64,000 nt of DNA from Coprinus comatus (Eukaryota; Basidiomycota; Agaricomycetes; Agaricales; Agaricaceae): contig JAWPGT010000004.1 of NCBI GenBank assembly GCA_034638255.1, forward strand, positions 496,001 through 560,000, read 5' to 3'. Numbering within the stretch: position 1 is the first letter of the stretch; each line of letters begins with the position of its first letter. Below, in pieces: positions 50,073-62,400 of the stretch. The notes under the pieces are model-generated. The model saw nothing but the letters and a program-made list of their open reading frames with translations. It did not search any database and was not told the DNA's origin. The position numbers were made by a program, and so were the translations under genes.

Positions 50073-51809
50073 ATGTTGCGAACCACTTCTGCTGCGGTCA
50101 TTCAACCATCCATCTTACACCATGCGATGTTGCCGACGCATAACATTGCTGCCACCTCTACCCTTCTAAGATTCATGCGACCTTTTGCGCGCGCAGCTCT
50201 TACCTCTGGATCTCGACGCACATTCTTGACTTCAAGTGTTCGGAGAGCTGGTTTGACCAACGTCAGTTCCCATAAGGAAACCAATGGTTGGTTTTTGCAT
50301 TTTTTCTTTCTCTTTCACTAGTTGATCTTTCCAATAGAGGACCAAGCCAAAAAGAAGCAAAACTCTGAACTCACTAAAGAGTCTGCAGCGAGTACCGTGC
50401 CTACTATGGTGCGCGGTGACTGGGTGCTGTTTCATCCAGTCTATAACCCCGACGAGCTAAAGGCTGTGAAGGTGAGCATATTTGACAGATGGACATCATT
50501 CAGCGCATTAATCCATAATTACCCTATAGGTTCTTCATAGGGAATGTCGAACTCTTTCAGACAAACTTGCGCACGGACTTGTTAAATTTTCCCGGGGCAT
50601 GTTCGATTTCGTGTCAGGCTACAAACATGTTGAGGGTCCTCCGGACCCGAAGATGTCGCTCGCTGAGCTTCGTAAAGCTGGATACCTTTTGGACGATAGG
50701 GCTTGGTTGACCGTAAGACACACTACATAATAATTAGGTTACTCAGTTCTTACCCCCTCCACAGAGAATTCTATTTTTGGAGAGTATTGCTGGAGTGCCA
50801 GGCATGGTGGCTGCGACACTGCGCCACCTAACGAGTCTTCGTGTCATGGTAAGTCGTGTCAACAATTGCTGATTCTGAACCTTTTACTAAAAATTACCAT
50901 CATACAGCGCCGCGACAGTGGATGGTGAGCACACAGTTGGGATACAACGTTTACTGCAACGTTATACTCAGTTACTGGCCAGGATTCATACATGTCTTGA
51001 GGAGGCCGAAAATGAACGAATGCATCTCATGTATGTACTTTCCCTTCGCTAATGCTTGATCGGATCACCCATTGCGATTATAGGACCTTCATGCATCTAC
51101 GCAAGCCATCCCTGCTCTTCCGAGCAATGGTTCTCGGTGCTCAAGGTGTATTCTACAATCTATTCTGTACGTTAAATCGATATCTACCGGCAGTATAATA
51201 CTAACCGTGAATTAGTCCTCTCATACCTTGTTTCACCTCGCACATGTCATCGTTTCGTGGGACATCTCGAAGAAGAGGCCGTTGTTACCTAGTGAGTTAT
51301 AGTTGACATAGAGTGAATTGAATTTACATCTGACTGATTAAATCAGTACCCGCTGTATCGCCGACTTGGAGGCAGGACTAATTCCCGAGTGGTTCGTAGC
51401 TTTTCAACTCTAGTTTTCGATTTCACTTAACAGTATTACAGGACTGATCAACCAGCACCACAAATTGCAATTGACTATTGGCGCCTCCCCAGCGACGCCA
51501 AGCTCCTTGATGTCATTTATGCTGTACGTTCAGACGAGACCACCCATCGTTTCGTGAACCACAGTCTAGCCAATCTCGAATCCCAAAGCGACGTTAACCC
51601 ATTTGCCCTTCGTGAACCTGATATGCATGTGAAGGGTAATAAGATTGAGTAAGTTTTTTATTTACGTTTAGCAGGGCTGAGGGAACTCGATGTCTGATAT
51701 ATTATCCCCCTGTAGATTTGAACGTCATGAGTCGGAAGACTACGTCAGGGACTCGCATGAAATCATGCAACAACAATTGAATTGGAGAGACCAACATAAG
51801 AAAGCATAG
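50073..51809 (+). CDS. AOX1: Alternative oxidase, mitochondrial
   Basis: Cyanide-insensitive ubiquinol oxidase of the inner membrane that bypasses complexes III and IV. The N-terminus [20 protein letters not shown] with [20 protein letters not shown] is a long basic presequence. The diiron motifs are complete: [19 protein letters not shown] (first Glu), [18 protein letters not shown] (NERMHL), [13 protein letters not shown] (LEEEA) and [17 protein letters not shown] (DE..H). The segment [17 protein letters not shown] is also typical. About nine short introns. It ends [11 protein letters not shown] at 51809. A CGG-N7-CGG element and a TATA box precede it. No cofactor ligand is missing, so it should be active. 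Confidence 0.97.
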
Positions 51810-52047
51810 ATGTTGGTATGATGGAAAACTGAAGCCATATTTATTTAGTTTTGTACCATAGGAATAGAAGTCTGATTTACCCAAGATCTACATAGTCTAC
51901 ATTTACATACTAGTTTTACTACTAATTATGCACGTGCCTCTATACATTTCTCAGTGACAGCTGTAGGTTTCTCAACTCAACCAACCAACTATATTTTGTC
52001 TACAAATTCATCAATTCTTCACGAGAACCTCGTCAGTCTCTACGACT

Positions 52048-55000
52048 ATGGATGCCCAGGCATCATCTATGTCTCTCGTCCCTGATGATGTCGCAGAAAA
52101 CCCTGTTGACACTCCTTCCATTCATCTTCATCGTCGCTTCTTTGTTGGGCCGTTACCAGAAAAAGTGATCTCTCAAACCGAAGCTATCGCCCACAAACGT
52201 AACCTCAAGGATGTATTCTTGGGGCGTGCATCTTCTGTCGACTCGGGGGTCAGACAGATGTATTACCGCTCATTAAGGACCGTGCTTTTCATATCTTCGT
52301 GAGCCAAGGCAACAAGGAAGAGGATTGGGACGCTGGCGAGGCGAGGAGTAGGACTGAACAACTATTGGAATGTTGGAAGAAAAGTGAATGGGGTGTCATT
52401 TGGCATAATAGGCATCATCATAAACATAGTCGTGATATCGCCGTGCCCGCTCGCTGGATTGGGAATAGTTTCGAGGTTGGAGATCTATTAGGTGCCAACG
52501 TTTTACTGGAAGCTACTCTCCAGGATGTGGAACAGCAAGAAGAACCAATAGTTTCTATTGATACCCCATTAGGTACCCCAACTCAATCGACTGTGAGCAG
52601 TTTCGGCGCTACCACTGGGCAAGAGACATTTAAAACTGCACCATCACATTTGCAGTCTTACCCTATATCTGCGAAAAGTCCTGGAGATGTGGCTCCAAGT
52701 CCATCAACCTCGAAGACAGGACTTTTAGCTTCTTCCCTGAATAAAACGAGGAGTCGTTCCACTCTCAGCCTGAACATGACCTCGACTATGCAAGACGTAC
52801 TCCCCGATGCCCTTACTAGGATACGCAAAGCTGGTTCAAAGGATAAAGGGAAAAGTAAACAAGTTCATTACACTGATGAAGTGGAAGAAATATCAAGTCC
52901 TGGGCCAGTTTCTCCTTCCGAGGTTCTTAACAGGGATGCATCTACGATGGATGGAGCGACGAGTGCTACAGCAAGTGCTCAACTAATGGATACCTTACCT
53001 GATATTGTCTTTGGAGACGTTGTCATGAGAGGTATGTACCCTTTCTATGTAAATCTATTTGTTTTATGGAGTCTGGTTGCTTTGGAGAGATAGGATGCTT
53101 GTTAGGATTAGCCATACCAAAACCGAAAATCTTGGTGCAAATTTTGACGAGTCGGTAAATCGTATTACAAGAGATTTGGATTACAAGGATTGGGCAGAGT
53201 TCCTTGTGGTATGGCGGCGAGACATAGTTGAAATTTATGAGGACTATGTGAGTATTTTTAGCTTCTCCATGTTTGTGTTGAATTTTGACATACAATTTTT
53301 GTAGAACACGTCGTTGCATGAATGGGCTGTCGGTCACAAAAATCTCGCATACATTATACCCTTGAAGTCGGCACGTACAAAGCTGTCGCTCTATTCTTTT
53401 GTGGACATGACGTTCTGCATTACTAGTCAACCAGTGCGGGAACTTTCCGATCGTAATAGCACAAGATGGAGATTTAGCAGATGTGAGGGTACCAATGTCT
53501 ATATATTCAAAACCAAGAGCAGGTCCAGAGCTCTTGACTGGACATGGCAACTCTGGTAGGTCATGGAATTTTTTAAAATGTTGTGCAAATTCTTAACAAA
53601 GTTAGGCGACACCTAGGAGGCCAGATCCCTAATCGCATTGATATTCGAAACCCTCGACTTGGCACTCAACTCTCCATTGACCTTCCCATACAAGATATCC
53701 TTAACCGTAGGAAGGCATCCAAATTACTCACACGGGGGAACATCGTTGCGTTGTGTCTGCGATCACTGGAACCGATGCCTGGTTGGTCAAATTTCGTTGA
53801 ATGCGAGAGGAAAAGGGGAAGGACGCTCCAGCTTGCTTGGAGATCTGCAACCCATGTCGATTGGATATGGTCCGACTATAATTCTGAAGGAGAGACAATA
53901 AATTGGTCCGTTTTATGCGGACTTGCATTTCGAAGTGTAAGTCTTGAGAAGGTTATCACAATAAGGTGATCGCAAAACACTCACATCCCACCAAGTCACC
54001 TCAGGCCCCCATATTAGAGTTACGCTTAGCCGAACACGCCCCGACCCAACTATATCTCAAGCATGGATCTGTTTTGGTTCAGCCTCCCGCACTTGAAGGA
54101 TACGCAGAAAGAATACGTCCGAATACGCAAACAAAACAAGGTGTATACCTAACTACCTACCATGGTAACCTCTTCATATTATCACCTAGTCAGGCACAAC
54201 CTCCTTTACCACCTGGTTCTGCGCTTATGTTGGGAAATATGGAAGAATATAAACATACTCTAATGAAGACGGAAATTGAGCGCGGTATATACCACGCAAT
54301 GCATGCAACTGGTGTTTGCGATCTACGAAGCGTCGTTACAATTCGGAGAGCATCTCATCCTGTTTCGCCATCCCATCATGATCAGAAGGACGATCATCTT
54401 CCTGAGGATAATTCCTGGTTTAACGTTTGGGCTAGGGCTGACGATCAGACGGGAAGTGATGATGAAGATGAAGGTGGAGAGGAAAGCCTTAGTAAATCTA
54501 ACAACAGGCAACACGTCAAAACGAAGAGATCGTTTGAGTTGTGGCTTAACACTGGACGCATTATACGGTTTGAGGTATGTTTCAAGTTTTTGTGCTGTTA
54601 TCAACACTGATTATACAAAACTAAATATGTAGGTTCATTCTCGTCGTGTGGCTAAAGAATGGGTTGAGAAACTGCGGGCTCTTGTGTTTTATTGGAAACA
54701 CCGACATAGAGTAGATGCAAAAGATGAAATTGATCTCGCGCAAGCTGTGCATCCCCGAGTGACACCAAAAATTAGGGTTTGCGACGATCAAGAACACGAG
54801 GTTCCTCTAGAAATACCAGATGTCTCTGCACCATACCCTGCTCTGGATACTTTATTCAATTGGTGCACCATCGATGGATGTCACCCGATCGCAAAGGAAG
54901 GGAAACTTTACATGAGAAAGGGTATCCGCGGACAGTACAAGTATGTTTTTATACACTGATCCGATCGGAATAAAATCTGATAATTTCTTGTTTTAGACTT

Positions 55001-55504
55001 GTCCAGTTATTTCTAGTGGATGGGCATCTCGTCACTTTCCGCATTTCGCCCGGAAATGCTTTGCATAAAGTAATGAGAAGGAAGATAAACCTATTGGATG
55101 CCTACATATGTTCTGGTTATCTGGCAGCACTCACACTGCCAAAGGGACAATACACACCTAATGCTCCAGTTGTTGCTCGGCGGTACGAGGATGGATTGGA
55201 AGCAAATGATCGAGAGGAAGACATGTTATTTGTCATCTCATATCGAAAACGTCTTACGGTAATTCCCCCGCGACCTACGCTTGATTACAACGGAACTTCC
55301 AGCACCAATGGTAATAATTTGGGGTCGCAGCCAATTCCCTCACTTTCCGAGAAGCATAAGCTTCTGGTTTGTAGAACCCGGAGCAAATTAGAAAGAGATG
55401 CGTGGTGTTGGGCTCTGAACATTGAGATTGAGAAGATGAGCAGGAAATATCGGGAAAGAGAGGAGAAATTGCGGCAAACAGGAAACTTGCGGAAGATGGA
55501 CTAG
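52048..55504 (+). CDS. SPO71: Spo71-like protein with PH domains
   Basis: Large protein of about 950 aa over eight or so exons. The N-terminus has IHLHRRFFVGPLPEKV and SQGNKEEDWDAGEARSRTEQ, like the N-terminal domain of yeast Spo71. A disordered Ser/Thr-rich stretch follows, then DRMLVRISHTKTENLGANFD with KDWAEFLVVWRRDIVEIYED and WAVGHKNLAYIIPLKSARTK with YIFKTKSRSRALDWTWQLW, PH-like folds. The middle includes RSFELWLNTGRIIRFEVHSR with RVAKEWVEKLRALVFYWKHR, and IAKEGKLYMRKGIRGQYKLV with TRSKLERDAWCWALNIEIEK, a further PH fold. In yeast Spo71 acts at the prospore membrane in meiosis. Here the role is open; membrane-lipid binding is the safe inference. Confidence 0.75.
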
Positions 55505-55631
55505 GACGCTATTATTATTGCTTTGTTTTGCTTTGCGGGATTTCCATTAGAGTAGGGTTCGGAAGGATGATAATATTATGACAGTAACTGAGTGAGTTAG
55601 GGACGAGAATGGAGGGTATTTAAAATTAAAT

Positions 55632-56105
55632 CTATGGTTTCTTGGGCTTCTTAGCACTGTGAAAGGATGAGAACTGTAATTCGAGTAGCAGGGTGAAAGT
55701 TCATACCCGTATTTACTGCGTGCAGTAAGTCTTCCCACAACACCATTGAAGTCCAAAGCACCTCGAACAACCTTATAACTACAAGCTTCATGAGAACACG
55801 CAAATGAAAATAAGAGGTTGTGACACGTACCCAACACCAGGCAAATCCTTGGTATTACCACCTCTGACAAGAACCACACTGTGTTCCTGAAGGTTGTGAC
55901 CCTCTCCGGGAATATACGCCAGAACAGTGTTTCCATTGGATAGTTTAACTCGAGCGACCTTACGTTTGGCAGAATTGGGTTTTTTGGGCTTAGCGTCACC
56001 AATAATACGCGTACAAACACCCTTCCTCTGTGGACAAATATCAAGAAGAGGAGACTTTGTCTTTGCAATGGCCTTTGGCTTTTTACGACGCATAGCTTGG
56101 TTCAT
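55632..56105 (-). CDS. MRPS12: Mitochondrial small ribosomal subunit protein uS12m
   Basis: Decoding-site protein of the mitoribosome. From ATG 56105: [20 protein letters not shown], then [40 protein letters not shown] and [20 protein letters not shown] with [10 protein letters not shown]. After an intron the frame gives [20 protein letters not shown] with KYG, then a final exon AKKPKKP and TAG. KPNSA and the [10 protein letters not shown] loop are invariant in uS12. The organellar form is indicated by the bacterial-like pattern and length of about 130 aa. It diverges from NSE2 with 119 bp between starts. Confidence 0.94.
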
Positions 56106-56224
56106 GGTGGCCCATGTGGATGGTGTTGCATGGAATGAACGGAAAGTGTTGAGTAGAATGGAAGATTGGCTTGGCCTGGCCCATAATAGTTAGAACTCAT
56201 TAAACCCTCTACACCCTATCATTT

Positions 56225-57648
56225 ATGCCTTCGTATTCACGTCGCTCGAAACAGGTCGCTCGAGTTTCTCGTAGGCATCGTGATGATGTATCTGATATTG
56301 AAGATACTTCAACTACCATGAATCCTACCCAAGACGAAGTTGAAGAGGATGAAGAACCAGCAACAACGCGTTCTTTGAAACAGCCAAAGAAAGAATCAGG
56401 CAACAAAAGTGATCTACGAAGACAACAGCAGAGGCGACAAACACAAGAGGACATCGAGGAGAATCAAAATGAAGTTGGTTCCGAAGAAGATGAAGATGAA
56501 ATTATTGATGTAGAAAATTTGGAAGATCAACCTTTGAAGAGAGAACATTTTGTGAAATTACAAGGATTGGCAGATGATTGGGCGAAAATATCAGCAATAA
56601 TTCTTCACAGTGGTTCTCAGTTTGGAGACGCTGCGGCTTCTTTGGCTGATTTTAAAGATGACGAAGATTCTAAAGAGGCAAGAACTTTGTTGAACTTCTT
56701 TACTATTTATTCATGTTCCAATGGATGCTCTTGTTTTCTCCTTTCTTTTTGTCAATCTAGAAAGTCGAAGAAATTGAGGGACAATTTCGTGAAATGCTCG
56801 ATCTGCATGCTTTGATGGGTCTTCACGCCGAAACACTTCGAAATATTCGACAAAAAGGCCTACAAGGAGAACCAATAGTATGAGAATCTACTCATCATTA
56901 ATTCAATCCCTCTCAAAACAATTAATTATCCAATAGGTAGGCGTAGTTGATTCGTACATTAAAAACGCCAAAGCAAGTACTTCAACCTATAAGAAGAAAA
57001 CCACGCGCCAGAAATACGCAAAGCATAAGGAATATATAACCTTCAAAACCGGTATTTGGGTAAGTCTTCCAGAAGCTAAATGTGTTATATTTTTTGACAC
57101 TGTATGGCGAAACAGGAAGCTCAAAATCCAAGTAATCCAATGCCTCCGGTTACGGACTTCATTCCCCGAGGTGAGTTAAGTCTCATGGACCATTGAGCTC
57201 AAATGGCTAATTGCCCATGGACCACCCAATCCCGTTTGAATAGAACCCGGAGACATTAGTGATGACGAAGATGATCTGGAAATCGGCGGCGTCACTCAAA
57301 CATACTTGTGCCCCATTACACTAACGCTGTTAGAGGAACCATATACCTCGTATGTATTTCCCTATCGCTTCGTTTTGTTGTCATGGAATATTCTGCTCAT
57401 GTTATCTTGTTTGTTTTATTTATAGGACTGTCTGCGGGCATTCATTTTCAAGTGCTGCCATCAGAGCTACACTCCGAGTTCCATCTGCGCTTCACAAATG
57501 TCCCGCGGCTGGGTGTACGAAGATGTTTCGATTGGTAGATTGCAAACCCGATAAGGCACTAGCTAAGAAAGTAAAGGCACATAAAAGAAGATTGGAGAGG
57601 TCACAAGAAGCCGAACATAGTGATGCTGAAGAAGTTCTTGATGACTGA
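56225..57648 (+). CDS. NSE2: SUMO E3 ligase NSE2/MMS21 of the SMC5/6 complex
   Basis: SP-RING ligase in DNA repair. ATG 56225: MPSYSRRSKQVARVSRRHRD, then an acidic tract. A helical part follows (EHFVKLQGLADDWAKISAII; KVEEIEGQFREMLDLHALMG), the arm that binds SMC5. The SP-RING is TYLCPITLTLLEEPYTSTVC with GHSFSSAAIRATL and ALHKCPAAGCTKMFRLVDCK. The order of C, CGH and C...C matches Nse2 and lacks the two extra zinc ligands of classic RINGs. A basic/acidic tail ends DAEEVLDD. About five introns, including one inside the SP-RING at about 57.35-57.42 kb. Confidence 0.92.
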
Positions 57649-59589
57649 GCGCTGAGGGCTTTGAGTGTTTGAGCAGCCGAACCCGGGAACACATTTTTGC
57701 TTTTCATTTGTTTTTTCCTGTCCTTTTCTTTGCTTGCTTGGTTTAATTCTACACACTACCCGAACCCGATTGATACTGGTAATAAAGAGTCTAATGGGAC
57801 TTCTGCGCCACTTCCGTTCCTCTCTCGATTATACCCTCCTCCGCTTTGTATTCTACCTATACTATAACGTATACACACATAAGTTAGTATGTACTGTTTG
57901 TCTCAAATAGTTTTTGGCCAAGGGATTTTTTAAACTCGAACTTTCTAGATATATAAAAACACAACAGTGAGTACTTAAGTATAACCAAATCATTGGTACA
58001 AAAGTTAAAGCTAGATCTTAACCTTCCATGATATAACACGCATAACCCTTGCTGCAGCATTTGTAAGTTGTACTTACTAGTTTATCAAAAAAAAATGACT
58101 TCTAAAGAATACCGGGAATAAATGGAACATCAAAAAAAAAGAAACACGTTTCCGAAAAGTACAATGTTCCAACACCGAATGAATTTGGATCAATTGAAGA
58201 ATACTATACACTTCTCTATCTCTCTCCCCCCTCTCCCTTCCACCCGAAGTAGGAGAACTTCCATTTTTATAATATTGGTTGTTTTGGAAGAGTCTAGATT
58301 TAGATTCCGGATTTTTTCCGGATCTCATGGGAAATTATGAACTTGGACACTTGATGCATGATGCATGATGTTTTGAAAAAAAAATTTTTTTTTTTTGAGT
58401 AGTTGTATATGTAGTTGGGATATTAGGGGTTGGGAGTTGGGAATTTGCGGTACCGCACTTTTTATTTATTACCTCAGACTACGATCGTGACTCATCGACG
58501 CATCGATGTATAAATTGTCTTTTTCGATTGTTTGTGATGTATTTCCGAGTACTTACTTATATGGTAAGTGAATGTTGTATACTGTAAATAAATAGATTCG
58601 GATTCGGATGGATGGATGTTTTTATTTTCGGGTTGTGTTCAAGAATCAATGGGGTTATCTTTAATACTAAGTGTATGGTGTATAAGTTCCTATAACATGC
58701 GAAGAACTTCAAGAAGAAGAAGATAAGGGATAGAAGAAAGGAGAAGGAATGATTGAATATGAAGGACTTTTCGGGGGCTATTATCATGATAGTAGTAAAC
58801 GCTGGGGAAATCTATTCATTATTAGTATTACTGTGCAGTGCAACCGCCACAACTTCTACTTTACCGATCTACTGTTTTTTTAAAGTACTCCAAGACCAAG
58901 ACTATGTACACGTTTCAAGAATCAGAAATCAGAAATCAGAATCGGTTGGTTTTTCTTCTTCGTCTTCGTCTTCTTAAGATTGGAACTTGGAACTTGGAGG
59001 GGGGAAAGGAGATTTGAAATCTATCTCATGGGTGTTGTGATGTAAGATTTGGTGTTATAATTATGGGTTATAATTGATATGTGTGGGTCGAGTACAAATC
59101 TGGAGACTGGTGTACAATGTGTTGTTTTGGTACAAGAGAAGCACTTTATGTAGCTCCGCGACGATTTTCTTTTACCTAGGTTTAACTTTTTGTATTGGTA
59201 GTTAATTGAACATTTAAACACCGATCAATCGTTTTGAATCAATACATAGTATATACTGACCATTGAAGAGCAATAAGCTTTTTGTTCCATGTGGTCAACT
59301 TGAAGCACATAAAGCTCATTCAATACTTACTACTTACGCAGAATTGGTTAATAATAAATGTAAATGTGCCATAACATAATAAACGCCGCGGCAGTCGAAG
59401 TAGTCAATTATCACTCTTCTATTCACTTCTACTTCCAATAAACGTTACTGTATATGTATATGCAATTCTACAAATACAAAAAAAAACGGGCCATTCATTT
59501 TCAATATACTCTCAATGGCACCACACCATCACGGTGTTTGAAATTTGAACTTATGAAAAACCAATTAAGGTATGTATGTATATGTATAA
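57649..59589. other. Intergenic 1.9 kb, AT-rich, between NSE2 and RPN13
   Basis: Two convergent 3' ends. Homopolymer runs (58377-58396 A then T), short GAAATCA repeats near 58918-58940 and a TTCTTCGTC run at 58955-58974. The small ORFs have no family features. Confidence 0.45.
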
Positions 59590-60876
59590 TCAATCTGTTT
59601 CCATTCTATCCCCAACACCACTCTCATCCTCTCCTAAACCCGAACCCGAACCCGAACCCGAACCCGAACCCGATTGTCTATCAGCTTGTTCTTGAATAGC
59701 TCTAAGGAAAGGACCAACACCAATTCCAGCTTCTTCAGGTAAACCTAAACTTCTAACAAATCCACCTAAAAGTCCAGTACGTAAACCTTGATCAAAACTG
59801 GCTACGGCTGAACGGAAATGAGGTGTACTGTGTATATGCATGTGGTGGCGTAGCGTAGTAGATGAAGATGAAAAAAAAATAATATCCGGGGTGGGGTTGT
59901 ATCGGAATATGAATGAATTATGTTATTTTTGTTAATATATGGAATATTGATGTTATTATTATTATAAGTTCTTACCTGATGATACGTTGAAGTGTTTCAG
60001 TAGTAGGTGGAGAAGGTAAATCAGAAGGTAAATGAGGGAATAGGGTTGATATGAGTTCTGGGTGATTGGTGAATAATGGAGCGATGTTGGTTGGTGTAAG
60101 AACATCTGTTAAAGATATATCTAATATAGGAAGGGAAGTAAGTTGTTAGGATATGCTATAGGAATGTGGTACTGACCTCCTGAAACTCCGGATCCTGACC
60201 CTGATGAACTCATGGTGTTGAGAACATTAGAAAGTGCAGCTAGTTGTTCGGCTGTTGCTGGTCCTGGAGCAGAAGTTGAAGACCTGTAGAATATTTCGAT
60301 TAGGATAAGCGAGAGTTTTAATAGGGTTTGTTTGACATACGTAGATGCTTCGGGCTCTGCATTCCAAGTGACTGGATAACTTGGATCTTCAAGAAGACCA
60401 TTAAGGTTATTAACGAAATCGTTATCCCTAGCAGAGGATGGATCCTAGAAGTTGGTTAATCAAGTGGTCGGACATACTCATATAGAATATGTACCTGCAT
60501 CCAGAACTGTAGGGGAAAGTGAGTATATGTGAAAGACATAATGACTATTGAACGTACGAAATGCCTTTGATTTGACGATGAAAACTTGAGAACATAAACA
60601 CGTCCAGGCGATTGTGCCACCTTTACAAAACTAGCATCAGAGGGGAAGAGAATCAAGTCCTATTGCCAGCATCAGGTTAGAATAATATTATTGTGTTATT
60701 ATAAAACACACCTCATCAGTTTGACCAGAAACTCTGTTCTTCCATTGAAAGTGCAAAAGATCGTCATCTCCATGAGTCAAGTAAATAGCACCTTTTGTAG
60801 GCGATGGTTCGACTGTGTTTGTCCCTTCTCTACGGAAAGCTCTTCCTGCTTTGAAAGCGAGGAGAATATCGGCCAT
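59590..60876 (-). CDS. RPN13: Proteasome ubiquitin receptor RPN13/ADRM1
   Basis: Docks ubiquitinated substrates and the deubiquitinase UCH37 on the 19S particle. ATG 60876 gives MADILLAFKAGRAFRREGTN, then PTKGAIYLTHGDDDLLHFQW with KNR, the PRU (Pru/PH) domain. It continues LILFPSDASFVKVAQSPGRV and YVLKFSSSNQRHF, then a 12-nt exon at 60495-60506 gives FWMQ and the next starts DPSSARDNDFVNNLNGLLED. A Ser/Gly linker is followed by the DEUBAD helices: DISLTDVLTPTNIAPLFTNH, PELISTLFPHLPSDLPSPPT, STPHFRSAVASFDQGLRTGL. A Ser-Gly repeat lies near the C-terminus. The human counterpart has the same order. Confidence 0.93.
59639..59673. repeat. Hexanucleotide repeat (CCCGAA)n coding for a Ser-Gly run in RPN13
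   Basis: About five and a half to six CCCGAA units on the plus strand. On the coding strand they read as alternating GGT/TCG-type Gly and Ser codons (SGSGSGSGSGSG) just before the acidic C-terminal tail. Although it resembles a telomere-like unit, it is coding and internal. Confidence 0.9.
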
Positions 60877-60958
60877 TGTTGTTGAAGGTTGCAGGGGATG
60901 TGTGTATGGGGAGACGCGTCACTTGTTTGAAGGTGTTTCCAATTGATCCAACTCACCA

Positions 60959-61325
60959 ATGTCTTTCTCTCCCTTTCCAACAGAGGAAGTTTCCTTGGGA
61001 TGGGGTGCTATATCCCAACCAACAGAGGAAGTAGATATCGTTACACAGGCTATTCGTAAGGAAAAGATTGTCAAGTATGTCTCCCTACCAAGGCCACTAT
61101 GCTATCCTAACAATGAATCTACAGAGAACTCAAAGCTTGCCAGGAAGATCTTCGTGGTTCGTATCGATTAGAGAACGTTGCTATCTTTTGTTCACTCGAG
61201 TTGGATTAGCACTGCTTGCCAAGGTCCAAAGTACTCAGAAGGAAGTGGATAAATTGACGTCTGGAAATGAGACGTTGCAGATGTACATTGACAACCTGAC
61301 GGTGCAAATGGCAAAGCGGCGATGA
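60959..61325 (+). CDS. SCOC: SCOC-like short coiled-coil protein
   Basis: 88-aa protein from three exons: MSFSPFPTEEVSLGWGAISQ, then VTQAIRKEKIVK|ELKACQED, LR|ALLAKVQSTQKEVDKLTS and GNETLQMYIDNLTVQMAKRR. The C-terminal half is one coiled coil ending with ENxxLQxYIxNL, as in animal SCOC, which binds ARF-like GTPases at the Golgi (known for ARL1). It starts 82 bp from RPN13 in the opposite direction and converges on ARL8, 76 bp away. Identity rests on a short motif, so moderate confidence in the name, high in the gene. Confidence 0.7.
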
Positions 61326-61401
61326 GATACGGGTGTCTGACTACAACATGAACAAAAGAATATAGTACAATGACAAAAAGTCCAATGCAAGCTGTGAATG
61401 A

Positions 61402-62388
61402 TTAATGGCTTCGACTTGAGAGCCATTGGAGGACGATGTCCCTGTAGTCAATGCTTAGTGGACCGTAGAGTATGGAGTAGCCTGAAACATACAAGTTGTG
61501 CTGACTCTTCATTGAGCACTGGTTGTGGGGTTAGAGACTGAGTTGTATTTATGTTTCCATGGCGCCTTACCGAATAACACTGGAAACCATTCAATAAACC
61601 GCGCATATACAAGTAAGAAGGAACTCACAGATACTGGTCGGTCGGATATCCTGTCGAGTTGGCTAGAGACAAAGGTGAATGTCGATCAAGGGCAAGAAAC
61701 ATGCAGACGCACAGATTCTGGATAAGATCCTTGACCGAAACATGTCCGTCGATATCGTTCTTGTTCCCCAACTTGGGCGATAGTGAGTATCTAGCGTGCA
61801 AAGTGTACGGAATAACATACGACCAGAAGAGGAACGCCTGCGAGTGTAGGCTGGGCTAGCAGTTGGTGGAGCTCGAAGCGTGCAGTGTTGAATTTGTCCG
61901 ACTGGGATAGATATCAACATGTGAAATTGGACAGAACACACCACATACGTCAACAGAATCCACTACAAATCTGCAGACAAGTGAGCTCGAGTAGCAAGAC
62001 ACAGCAAGGAACGCACACGATAGCATCTACGCCGTTGCAGTATCTCTCCCACATCGACCGGAACTTTGGTTGGCCTGTGCGTGTTTAGATGGATCTTAAG
62101 GCTGGAGTAGACGATACAGACCAGCGACATCCCATATCTTCATTGTCACATTTCCCTTGCGAATTTTGCGAAAGTTGAAGGCTACAGTGGGAACGACATC
62201 TTCGCTCCACTGTCCCGAGGTTATTACGTTGACGAACGAGGTTTTTCCAGAAGCCTGGAGCCCAACGACTGCTATCTCTGCTGCCTTTGAAAAGAAAAGA
62301 CTGGGGGGGATGATGAGGAGAGAGTGGTGGGGGTGGGGAATGCTTACCCTGTAAACCAGTGGAAGAGGGATGTAAGCAGGTTAGCCAT
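61402..62388 (-). CDS. ARL8: ARF-like small GTPase ARL8
   Basis: Lysosomal/vacuolar or endosomal transport GTPase. Assembled from eight or so exons starting at ATG 62388: [20 protein letters not shown], then [20 protein letters not shown] (P-loop GLQASGKTS). Next come [20 protein letters not shown] with [39 protein letters not shown] and [38 protein letters not shown] contains the NKxD motif. Then [25 protein letters not shown] and SSRSH end it. CYS comes from a 9-nt exon at 61571-61579. No N-terminal glycine-2, as in human ARL8. WDVAG replaces WDIGG: Ala at the second switch-2 glycine position deserves checking. Confidence 0.88.
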
Positions 62389-62400
62389 GTGGCTGTGCTC

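Noticed and set aside
59639..59673. CCCGAA repeat as an interstitial telomere-like array
   Set aside because: It is in frame within RPN13 coding sequence and codes Ser-Gly; not the TTAGGG unit.
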